Source: Plantago ovata (lineage: Eukaryota; Streptophyta; Magnoliopsida; Lamiales; Plantaginaceae). Taken from it: 64,000 bases of DNA. Where the stretch lies: assembly GCA_028274465.1 (NCBI GenBank), contig CM051456.1, forward strand, positions 106,615,348 through 106,679,347, written 5' to 3'. A program made the translations under genes and the position numbers. Positions 49,501 through 59,160 of the stretch are shown here, one piece after another. Position 1 is the first letter of the stretch; every line of letters begins with the position of its first letter. The notes under the pieces are model-generated. The model was not told the DNA's origin. It searched no databases and saw nothing but the letters and a program-made list of their open reading frames with translations.

Positions 49501-51030
49501 AGGCAAACCAACTGAAATCAATGCCTTGAATATTGGCTAGCTGCTTCAGTTAGCATAGATTCATACGAAAAAGGTAAATATATTAACAAGTGCCACAGAA
49601 GCTGCCTAAAAGTTTCAATATGTCCTGTAATAAGAGGATAAGTTGAAGACTCTTCTTGAAAAAATAATTTTGGATTTTGTTGTTCTTTTCTATCTTATTT
49701 CCTTAAAAATATTATAGTAAATCAATCTTAAGGTGGCTTTGATACCATCCGATTGCTGATTATTATAGTAACAACATGGAAATGGTTATTCTTAGTGTAA
49801 CTTTCATCATCAAGATACTCAATGAGAAGGTACACTAAGGATGCTGAAGGCATTATTCTCGAATGATTTACTAGATCCAAACAACTTGCCACCACGAATT
49901 AGCCGAGGAGTTACCTAATTCGTGCGACGCTCAGGGCATGAACAAAATGCACAGTACACGATTCTCCAGAGAATGTGGAGAATCACATAGCACCAATTCC
50001 CTGATTTTCTGAACACGATGTGCTACTATTTGAAATGTGATTCATACATTTTCAGAATGTTGTTCACAATAATTTATTGTTTGATTCAACAGAAATATAA
50101 TTTTATCAAAAAATACAAAGTTGACAATATTTATAAATATTCAACCGTATTTATTGAATGCAAATAATTTATTTACCGCTAGATATTCTGATAGTAAACA
50201 ATTACTACTAAAACCATTTACAATCCATTTACATCTTCATTTAGCTTATTATCTCCGATTGCCAGCAAATCAGTACTCCAAAGAACCAAGAACACGTGCG
50301 TTCCGGATCTAAGTCACCAATGGATCGAGAGAATCACATAACAGTTAGCTAGCTAACCACGTAATCCAACTCTTGTACAAATTTAGCATAGTCCATACTT
50401 CGAAATTAGCAGTAAGAACAAATTTACGCAGAAAACAAACCCCGAAATGAAACCCCACCAAGCCTCAACAATATAGCTCCGAGAAACAAGAAAACCTCAA
50501 TGAACATTACACATTAACAAGATTCTAGCCCATTCTATTGCCTACTTGTATCATGTAAAATGCTTCATGCCTAAACAGTCTTATTTTTACTACTTCTATA
50601 TTATCACCAAACACAATAAAGACTGTCCCAAATTAGCCCCTTTTACGAGGATCACAAGAAACAATTATCACATTACAAGAAATAAATCAATAATAAAGTT
50701 CATGAATTTACATATAACACATATATAGTATATAATAAAGTAATACTAGTACCATCTATCTACCTTCAAACTGTGGCACAATGTGAGAAAATCAATGGCA
50801 AAAGAAGGCGCTGACAAATTGGGAGGGGATGATCCGAGGTCAGGAACAGATTGATGATCCGTTTCGATGATGGGTTTGTGTGAGGAGCAGCTCACTGAAA
50901 CGATTCTTGAGGTTGAGGAACATGGGATCTTGACGGAGGAGAATTTGTGGGTACTATCATGGAAAAATTGGGAATTGAAGGATGAGGTATATGGGTTTGA
51001 TATGGGAGTAGCTGCGATTGAGGATGCCAT
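46503..51030 (-). CDS. HD-domain phosphohydrolase, HDDC2/YfbR-like, probably plastid
   Basis: A metal-dependent HD hydrolase; HDDC2 and bacterial YfbR are 5'-deoxynucleotidases, so cleavage of deoxynucleoside monophosphates is the family expectation. Exons on the minus strand: 51030-50764, 49468-49344, 48882-48845, 47964-47854, 47773-47694, 47337-47301, 46752-46711, 46576-46503; 774 nt, 257 aa, in frame. Residues 1 to about 65 are Ser-rich and poor in acidic residues, typical of a plastid transit peptide. The core then matches the family: KGWLNHGIKGPESIADHMYRM (His at 110), the metal-binding HD pair at 139-140 in IVHDIAEAIVGDITPSD, and the C-terminal EANLVKDFDKVEMILQALEYE. Intron 1 (1.3 kb) and intron 6, which contains a small MITE, are the largest insertions. 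Substrate and location are inferred. Confidence 0.92.
46917..46993. mobile_element. Small Stowaway-like MITE in an HDDC2-like intron
   Basis: Reads CTCCCTCTGTCC at one end and GGAAGGAGGGAG at the other, adjacent to TA on the left. At under 80 bp it is a very short, probably deleted copy. Confidence 0.65.
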
Positions 51031-51295
51031 TGTTCAGAGAGGAGACTCTAATGGTTTGGTTGTGTAAAACAGAGAAATGGAAAACGAATGAACCAATTTC
51101 AGAATTGTACTACTCTAGTTTAGTGGGGATGATTTTGTCCACTTCTTAAAGTTGCGGGGCAAATAAATAAAATACATTTTTGCTGCCTCGCACTTCTCGT
51201 TCCATACCATAACACACCAAAAAAGAAATTTAAGTAACAACAATTTCTATAGTTCAGTACAAAAATGTTTGAAGGCACTCATCTTAAGCCTTAAC

Positions 51296-51662
51296 ATGAG
51301 TACCGACTATCACCCACATACCGGAACTAACTAAAGTCGTTAACCGCAGTTCGGAGCGGTGCTTACGCTATATTGTTTACCATCAACCTAAGCAGTGGAG
51401 CGCTTTCTTGGCTGAGGTAAATAAATACTGGTATAACACCATCTACAGTCGCTCCATTGATATGACGCCATTCAAGGTGGTCTATGGCCGACCGACACTG
51501 CCAATCCCTGTCCATGAGGATGGTTCTACTACCGTCGAAGCAGTTGACCAGCAACTCAAGGCTTGCGATGCTATCATGAGTGAAATAAAACACAATCTCG
51601 AGCGGGCTTAGAAAAATATGCGCCAGTATACCGATAAAAAAGCCGCCCGGAAGAATTGGTGG
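51296..51662 (+). pseudogene. Ty3/Gypsy integrase fragment
   Basis: Translation shows the integrase core end: STDYHPHTG, then after frame breaks CLRYIVYHQPKQWSAFL, WYNTIYSRSIDMTPFKVVYG and RPTLPIP, and finally MRQYTDKKA after an in-frame stop. Such sequence (the end of the rve core and the following GPY-side region) belongs to Gypsy elements. There are at least one frameshift and one stop, and no LTRs or other pol domains nearby, so it is an old scrap. Confidence 0.8.
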
Positions 51663-52595
51663 ACATCAAAATGAATGGACATGAATTTATTCGATGATCA
51701 TTAATAGAAGTTTAATTTTTTAAACATTCCAAAACGTCATGTTTGGGAAACAACTATTTATCACAGGGAAGATAGTAACCGAAACTCCTTTTTAATCTCT
51801 AGTACTCCGCTGCGTATTTTCTGTTTTTCTTTTCCTGTTCTACCAGATTCATGAGGATTTCGAAAGTTGGTATCCATCAGTCCCCATTCAATTGGGTTGA
51901 AGTGCTTGGAGTGGAAAATAATTAAGTTAGATCTATTGTATAAGCATATTTCTTCCTTCATCAGAAACCATCAACCAAATATCATATCTCCTTCTTTCTG
52001 TCATAAAGAGTTGTTCTGTTTTATGCAAGATAGAAAACAATTTTGGAAACAAATGGGGACAATGCACTCAATTGGTGTTTTGGTGTTTTCAAGTTTCAAC
52101 TCCAATCTTCTTAAAGAACTTTATAACGTATTTACAGCAAAGTGTATTAAACAAAACCTACAACAGTGCAAATCGAATCATTGCATCAACTTTGCCATTT
52201 CAAACAAAAACAAAATTAAACAAAATTTCAACATGTAAATGCGTCCATTAACACAAAACCAGACCAGTGATCTTCAATTCAGTTCTCAAAATCCTGATTG
52301 AACAAAAACAGAAATGTTTGCCAGAAACACCTCTCAGGTATCTAAACATAATTAGTACATCAAAATACTGGGAAATTAACAAGAAATGGTTCTTTTGATT
52401 GCAATTGCAAATACAGTATCATCATTTCCTCATCTAACACAAATTCTATGTACTCAAGACAACTAACTAATCTCCCCACAGATCAACAACATTCACCACC
52501 CTATATTAGTAGTACAAAACAAACCTATCATCAAAATCACAATCTATATTTTTATTTTCTGTAACTTCAAGACTCAACCATGTTAACTAATTTCA
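51663..52595. other. Spacer downstream of the OCTOPUS-like gene
   Basis: The part near 52,595 is probably the 3' untranslated region of the minus-strand gene. The frame at 51,867-52,238 has no recognisable domain and is not called. Confidence 0.45.
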
Positions 52596-53540
52596 TCACT
52601 TCTTTCCCACAGTATGATACCTAGATATCCATTTCCATACCTTATGGCTTCTGCTCCTCCTCAACCCCTTATCACTCACACTAATCCTGCAAGAACCCGA
52701 CTCCCCGCTATTCCTCAAACTCGCAAGACTCGCAAAACTCTCCCGGCTAACGCAAGCACCATGATCCGAACCCGCCCCGCTGATCCTCGGCCCCTCCTGT
52801 TTCGACTCCACCGACGGATCCAGCTTCATGTCAATGAAAGCAGACTCATCCATGCCACTAAAATCACTCTCCCTCACCCGAAAACCGCTCCTCCTCGCAA
52901 CGCTATTCCTATGCTGCTGTTGCTCCATAGCTTCATTAAAGAAGATCCCACCTGTAACATCAGAAATCTTGGCACTCGAACACAGCCCCTCCTGATCACC
53001 ACCACCACCACCCCTGAAACTACACAAGGACCTAGACCTAGACACACCCATCACATCAGAAACCCAAATCTCACTCTTATCGTCGGAAACGTCACCGTTT
53101 TGCTTACTACTACTAGTACTAGTCCTGTTTCTCTTCCTGAAGAGCCTCTTGATCTTCCAGAACCCATTGGTTTTCTTAACTTCAACGCAGCTACTACTGC
53201 TTCTCCTGAGGAAAATAACCTGGTCGCTGTTCTTGATCCTAGGGTTAGGGTTAGGGTTTCGAGTGGTGTTGAATTGGGGGTTTTCGATTTTCTCATTTTC
53301 TAACAGGAATGAGATTCGCCCAACACTGCCGACCGTGCTGCTGCATGAATTCCGGTAGGAAGAGGAGACGTCGGAGCAAGAGCAGGAGGAGAGACGCTGC
53401 TCGCCGCAATCTGAACAGACCAGTTTGACAAGTCTCTCTTTGAGGCAAAAGGCACAGATTCCGACTGTTGGTGAATTGGGATGTTTTGAGCAAAATTCTG
53501 AGTAAGTGTAGTTGTAATCGGTGTAGTTACTGTTTTCCAT
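52596..53540 (-). CDS. OCTOPUS-like (DUF740-type) protein, short form
   Basis: An intronless 314-aa protein. The N-terminus has a Cys/His cluster: CSKHPNSPTVGICAFCLKER (residues 18-37) followed by CSDCGE, matching the conserved start of the OCTOPUS/DUF740 family, polar membrane-associated proteins studied in Arabidopsis phloem. The middle is Ser- and Arg-rich and low in order. The C-terminus has an SRSHKVWKWISRYHTV-like end seen in smaller family members. At 314 aa it is about half the length of OCTOPUS itself, so it is likely a short paralogue class. Association with the plasma membrane is inferred from the family; no membrane span is visible. The antisense frames at 52,614-53,358 are shadows. 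Confidence 0.8.
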   Translation of the reverse strand: MENSNYTDYNYTYSEFCSKHPNSPTVGICAFCLKERLVKLVCSDCGEQRLSSCSCSDVSSSYRNSCSSTVGSVGRISFLLENEKIENPQFNTTRNPNPNPRIKNSDQVIFLRRSSSSCVEVKKTNGFWKIKRLFRKRNRTSTSSSKQNGDVSDDKSEIWVSDVMGVSRSRSLCSFRGGGGGDQEGLCSSAKISDVTGGIFFNEAMEQQQHRNSVARRSGFRVRESDFSGMDESAFIDMKLDPSVESKQEGPRISGAGSDHGACVSRESFASLASLRNSGESGSCRISVSDKGLRRSRSHKVWKWISRYHTVGKK

Positions 53541-55710
53541 TGTTGGATTGAAAATTAAAGGAGGAGGTTTTGTGAATAGGATATTTAAGGAGGAGTTGAA
53601 GTTGGTAGATAGTGAAGAAACAGAGCAGAGCAGAGAAGTGAAGGAGAGTAGTGTGATGGTGATTATACAGAGGTGGCGTGAGGATAAAGATAAGATAAAG
53701 ATATTATTATTATTATTTTTATTATAAAGAATTCAATAAATCAAAAACAAAATAAAGTTTACACAAAATTAGTGGGCAGTCGAGAAACAAAAACAAATAA
53801 AATTTACACAAAATTAGTGGGCAGACGAGAAACAAGCTGGGCTCTCACTCCCTTGACAATACCAAAACTAATTATTATTATTATTATTATTTAAATTAGT
53901 TGATTGAAAAGAAGGAAGGGAGGAGTGTAGAGAAAAGCAATCTTGTGCGTGTGTTTGGAGAGAAAGGAAGATTGGGAATTACAGAAGAAAGAAAGAGTAA
54001 AGGAGAAGGAAAAGTTGACTCGGTGATGGTGATGATGATTGATAGAGATGGATGTTCTGTTTTGGGGTTTTGTATTGTTATTATATATACTATAAATAAA
54101 TGTCTGCTCTCTGCTATGCTAGGAATGGATTGTCCAGCAAGTGATATAGTACTGCTTTGCTGACTGAGATTTTCTGGCTTTTGGCTCTTGGCACTGCTTT
54201 GCTTGTGTCGGTCTTCATCTTCATTCCCGATATTTTATCTTCCCCCTGTTTTTCTGGCTTTTGCTCTGGAATTTCTTTTTCTTAACCGAAAATATTACTA
54301 TAAATACTTCACAATATTTTTTCACACAAAACAACAAAAGCGAAATAAAAGAAAATCAAAAGGCAAGAAAAAGAAAAAAGAAAAACAAAGTTGGTATTTT
54401 CAGAGAGTCCGATTGCAACTACGCGTTGAGGTTCCAAATTACAACATAAGTTTAGAAATCCCATTTCTAGGAGGTTATGAATTCAATTCCCGAAATGGAT
54501 GATTGTTACTTTCTGTAGGAACAGCTCGAGGCTAGTTTCGTATGTCGACTTTGAAGTGAACCTCGACTACACATCATACCCCACAGTAGTTGAAATCCAC
54601 CTCCACATTTTACCAAGTGCTCGAACACTAATCCAATTAGCGCATCCTTAAAATTGACCAACCCATATGATCCCCTAAAACAATGGATCATGATTCCCTC
54701 TAATTTTATTTCTAGTTGGATGATATATGATGTATGCATTTATTACTTCAAACCTTACTTGCTTAATTTGACACTAAGCTTTCAAACACCTATTAATCAA
54801 TTTCCTATTCAATTTGTCTAAAATGATCCTTTAAGAATGTCAAACGTCTATATTCTACTCACTCATGGATATCACACGCCTCACCTATCAAATTTAACAT
54901 CATCAAATCAAAGAAAGAAAAAGATAGAAACATCTAGGTTGGTGCAACAAGTGTGAAAATCAAATAGAAGGAATGCAGTAGCCAGTACTGATGCATCATT
55001 GTCAAAATTAGACATAAAATAAGGGTACTAATGATTGTGGCAAGCAAGGTACATTGATGGAGCAGTAGTGTAAGAGCTTAGTTTAGGCTTGCATCCACTA
55101 AGCACGCCCACATAAGGGCGCATCATTGGCCAACTCCACACGCCTCAACCACGCCACGCTCTTCTATCTATAATCTATCCTCTGATCAATTTTAATATAA
55201 GTACGTGCACCATCTTTTTTAATTTATGTACAAGTTCTACTTAAATGGTTTCAAAAAATTGGTAGAAAGAACTAATTGGTGCAGCAACGGACACGTTAGT
55301 AGGTGGATTAGTTTAATTGTCGTCGTTAATTAATGATTATACATGTTTCCAGCATTCAATCGCAATGCGACACTGCGCCAAACATGTATCAGGCTTATAC
55401 TTGTTGTTGCAATGATTATCACTACTATACAATACAATACAATCAACACATTCAAATACTTACCATGTCAGTTTGATTGCATCCATGATTGTGATCAGTA
55501 TAATGTTATATTAGCAACACACTGATTACTATTCTCCCCATCCCTTGTGCAACACATGCCCCTACTGGAAAGCCTTGTCCCACTTTTCTGAATCACCTTT
55601 CCCAACGTGTTACTCCGGTCTTTCATTCCGTTAAATGAGATCTATATAAGACATTCGTAATGAAATGTGTATATAATCTAACTAAAGAGAGGGAATATAT
55701 ATTAACTAAG
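53541..55710. other. Promoter of the OCTOPUS-like gene and intergenic DNA
   Basis: ATT microsatellites lie at about 53,700-53,726 and 53,868-53,890. Between them the unit ACAAAATTAGTGGGCAG(T/A)CGAGAAACAA occurs twice in tandem (about 53,762-53,836). Further right, 54,500-55,700 has no gene I can support; 54,530-54,720 may be a decayed retroelement piece. Confidence 0.45.
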
Positions 55711-55718
55711 ATCGGGTG

Positions 55719-56792
55719 TAGTGCTATTACGCGAATCGAGCCTTATCGAGTATTCGGTTTGGCTCGGCTCGTTAAGGCTCGGCTCGGCTCGGCTCGATAA
55801 GGTTATCGAGCCGAGCTCGAGCCTAAACTTAGGCTCGTTCCACTAACGAGCCGAGGCTCGCAAGTACTCGGTATGGCTTGTTAAGGCTCGATATCATGTA
55901 GATTATGAGTAGTATTAATATTATAAGTTATGATTTAAGTTTCAGATTATTGGCTTGAATTGCTTATATTTGCATTTTGTTAAACTTTAATGATTTCATC
56001 ATGTGAGAGTTGATTGCAATGCATAATCTTGAATTTGTTTATATTTTATTTAATATTTTAACATATTTTTTAAGGTATTTTAACAAACGAACCGAGCCAA
56101 ACGAGCCGAGCTCGAGCCAAATGAACCGAGCTTGAGCTGAAATTAAGCTCGCTGTAACGACCCGACCAATCCGGTCGGCGTGGTTACTCATGTACGGTCC
56201 CACACACGTCTCCACAGTATGATATTGTCCGCTTTGGGCCTAAGCCCGTACGGATTTGCTTTTGAAATCACCCAAAAGGCCTCATACCATGTGAGAGTGG
56301 TGGTCTAACATATATACCCTTTATTCCAATCACTCTTAAGCGATGTGGGATGCAGGGCATTACAAACTACCCCCCTTAAAGCCTCGACGTCCTCGTCGAG
56401 CGCCTTAAGTGGTGGGGGTGACAAACTGACAATAACCTTTACCAACCGTCCAACCGGTGCGGGTTTTGGGTTGGTCTAGGCTCTGATACCATTTGTAACG
56501 ACCCCGTCCAATCCGGCCGGCGTGGTTACTCCTTGACGGTCCCACACACGTCTCCACAGTATGATATTGTCCGCTTTGGGCCTGAGCCCGCACGGATTTG
56601 CTTTTGGAATCACCCAAAAGGCCTCATACCATGTGAGAGTGGTGGTCTAACATATATACCCTTTATTCCAATCACTCTTAAGCGATGTGGGATGCGGGGC
56701 ATTACACTCGCTTCGTTAAACGAGCCGAGACTAGTTTGTTAACGAGCTCGAGCTCGAGCCTGATTTCAGGCTCGCTTCGTTAAACAACACTA
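55719..56792. mobile_element. hAT-like element interrupted by a TRIM
   Basis: Begins TAGTGCTATTACGCGAATCG and ends, in reverse complement, TAGTGTTGTTTAACGAAGCG. ATCGGGTG flanks both ends (55,711-55,718 and 56,793-56,800), the 8-bp duplication of hAT elements. The arms are rich in GGCTCG/CGAGCC words. Without the 554-bp insertion and its 5-bp duplication the element is about 515 bp, so non-autonomous. Confidence 0.75.
56153..56706 (-). mobile_element. TRIM retroelement (terminal-repeat retrotransposon in miniature)
   Basis: Two direct repeats, 56,153-56,364 (212 bp) and 56,494-56,706 (213 bp), begin TGTAACGACCC and end GGGCATTACA. CTCGC flanks both sides (56,148-56,152 and 56,707-56,711). On the minus strand TGGTATCAGAGCCTAGACC follows the right LTR, an initiator-Met tRNA primer site, so the element reads right to left. 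On the plus strand AACTACCCCCCTTAAAG next to the left LTR is the polypurine tract complement. At 554 bp it has no coding capacity. Confidence 0.92.
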
Positions 56793-56950
56793 ATCGGGTG
56801 TAATGATCTCCGAGTCCAATTACACATTTACATTTAAAAATGTTTGTTAACGAGCTCGAGCTCGAGCCTGATTTCAGGCTCGCTTCGTTAAACAGCACTA
56901 ATCGGGTGTAATGATCTCCGAGTCCAATTACACATTTACATTTAAAAATG
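56735..56950. repeat. Tandem duplication, 108-bp period
   Basis: 56,735-56,842 is repeated almost exactly as 56,843-56,950. The unit spans the right end of the hAT-like element, its target-site copy and about 40 bp of flank, so the duplication happened after that insertion. Confidence 0.9.
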
Positions 56951-57290
56951 TACTGTTGCGGTAAACCCTTTTGTTTTGTTTTGTTTATTTAATCCCTATC
57001 ATTTGTCTAGCAACCAAGGTCTTCTTCCTTGTTCGCAAGGGAGTGGGTCATCCATTGAGGCGATTCATGATGTTAAAATATATCAAAACTGCTAATTTAT
57101 GTATTTAGACGTTCTATTATAGACCAAAGGTACCGAAAATAATTAAAAAAATCATAATAAATGTAATGAAATTCTCCATACATATAATAATAATAATAAT
57201 AATACGTACAATACAAATCCAAAGTAATATCATATCGTACACAGTATTCATGCAGAAAATAGTAATAGAGCTAATGAAAAGGCTATGGGA
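56951..57290. other. Spacer left of the CACTA genes
   Basis: An ATA/AAT microsatellite lies at about 57,184-57,203. I looked for a CACTA-type terminal repeat here and found none. Confidence 0.4.
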
Positions 57291-59045
57291 TTATGGAGAG
57301 GGTGGTGGTGGTGGTGGTGGCTGTGGCGGTACCGCCCCCAGCTTCGCATACAAGTCAGCGAGCATAGCTTGTTGCTGAGCCTGCACCTCAAGTACCCTCC
57401 TTATCTCCTCATCCTTCGCCTGCAACTGAAGTTGGAAGGCACGATCTCTAGCGGCAGCTGATGAAGATGACGTGGTATGTGATGAAGAGCTACTACGGGC
57501 ACGAGCCGGCCTCGAGCCCACATCAGGGAGGGATGTTGCACTCCCCAGTCCCAAGCGACGGCCCTTCTCGTTTGGAAGATTCACCTCGAGGAAAATGGCA
57601 TTCATTTCCTCAACAGTGAGATCCTGATCACGAATCCTCCGCTCGTAGGCCGTCTGAAATGATAAATCAAGAGTGCAAGGTGTTAGTTATGTTGTTAATT
57701 AGTTACAAAATCATCAATATTTAATAAACACATGTATTGTTGAACTCACTGCAATTGTTCTGGCTTCATCACACAACCAATCTCCGTTCTTGCCCTTCTG
57801 AGATCTCGAGAACAAGGTGAAGAGGAGACTTTCGTTCTCCTTCAACTGAATGACACATGAAAACATCATATACTTAGTTTCAAAGTTCGAAGTAAATAAC
57901 AAGTATAAGAATGATGATAAAATGAAAAAGTTAATACACTTACCTTCTGCGTCATATGTGTTGTAGCGATCGACTCAGATCCAAAACGGTGTGTCACCAG
58001 GGTCCTGGTCCCATCAGTCGGCTGCGCCTTCCTGTTCTCACTGTTATGCTTAGCCTGCGCCTGGACTTTCGGGTCAGGCCAGTGTAACGTCCACGCCCTT
58101 CAAATGCCATCTCCCACCCAGGAGGGTTTTGGCTGCTTCTTCTGCCACGTCTCCTTCAGATTATGAATCGTGTTCTTGTAAATGGAACTACCATGAGAGT
58201 TGAAGGTCCACCAGAGATCCTACATCAACTTTTTCGGCATGAAAAATTCTTTCTACACAATTACAAATAAACATCCAAAAACATACAACGTGTGAATATT
58301 TAATAACATTCAAGTATAACAAGGGGAGGAACAGCACAACAATTATATCGGTGACTAACATATCACCCAAGTTCAGTGGCTAACATACCACTCACATATA
58401 GTGGCTAACATACCACTCACATTGTCCTATATTTCACTATAACAAACAATGGTGACTAACATATCACCCAAGTACAGTGGCTAACATACCACTCACACAA
58501 AGTGGCTAACATACCACTCACGACACATAAACAATTAGGTAACTAATGTACGATTATTAACTCACCCTCAGCTCCTCGAATAGCTCTCCCTTCAGCTGGT
58601 CCGACATGCTATGCCACGTCCTACCACCCTCTTGCGGTGGGATCATCTTGTTCCTTATTATCTTGCTGAGTTCATTGGCAGCGTGCTTCCCATAAAACTT
58701 GTGAAGAATAATAGACGACATCAATAAGCAAACCTCCGTTATATATATGTTAAAAGTTGATGCATAATACTTACTTCTCTACATTTGGGTAAAGGACAGG
58801 GCGGCCCATCCACACCTCTCCATCTTCAAGACTCTGAAAGGGACAATCGTCGTCTGGAATGTGGGCCCATGGGTCATGGATCTTGGACCGACCAGACGAT
58901 GCTCTACTCGACTCAGGTGGAGTCCCAAAAGTAGCAGGGGAGCCATGCTCGGTGTGTCCTCTATGTTGGTATCATCCCTCGGGACCTAGTACCGTGGTCG
59001 CCTGGGTAGTGGCATCTGAAAATCAAAAAATATACGTGTTAGTAC
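57291..59045 (-). pseudogene. Transposase_24-type (Ptta/En-Spm) protein of the CACTA element
   Basis: Minus-strand exon pieces: about 59,040-58,770 (ending WMGRPVLYPNVEK), 58,760-58,565 (MIPPQEGGRTWHSMSDQL, then ELFEEL), 58,220-57,945 (WWTFNSHGSSIYKNT ... HRFGSESIATTHMTQK), about 57,845-57,745 (LKENESLLFTLFSRSQKG) and 57,653-57,291. This is the layout of the second CACTA protein, thought to bind the element's ends. The C-terminal exon has a Ser-rich part, a coiled-coil-like stretch (QLQAKDEEIRRVLEVQAQQQ) and a polyproline tail. A stop codon near 58,100 (GVGDGI then TGA) suggests decay, though an exon boundary could explain it. Confidence 0.65.
58345..58525. repeat. Minisatellite GTGGCTAACATACCACTCAC
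   Basis: Several copies of AGTGGCTAACATACCACTCAC alternate with GGTGACTAACATATCACCCA inside an intron of the CACTA gene. Each unit is partly palindromic (AGTGG...CCACT and GGTGA...TCACC). Confidence 0.85.
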
Positions 59046-59160
59046 ATACACAATTGAATATAAAACATGTAAAACAGAGCTATAGTACTGAATGACATCT
59101 ATTTATTATCAACCTAATAGCTAAGTCTAATCTAACTACCACAAACTATGTAGTACTAAG

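Noticed and set aside
52614..53303. A 229-aa gene antisense to the OCTOPUS-like gene
   Set aside because: The Thr/Pro/Leu-rich composition is what the opposite strand of a Ser/Arg-rich gene gives; the minus-strand reading has family motifs.
57291..57378. Gly-rich plus-strand protein end
   Set aside because: It is the reverse of the polyproline tail of the CACTA second protein.
58345..58525. CRISPR-like array
   Set aside because: Units are contiguous without unique spacers, lie in a plant transposon intron, and form a minisatellite.
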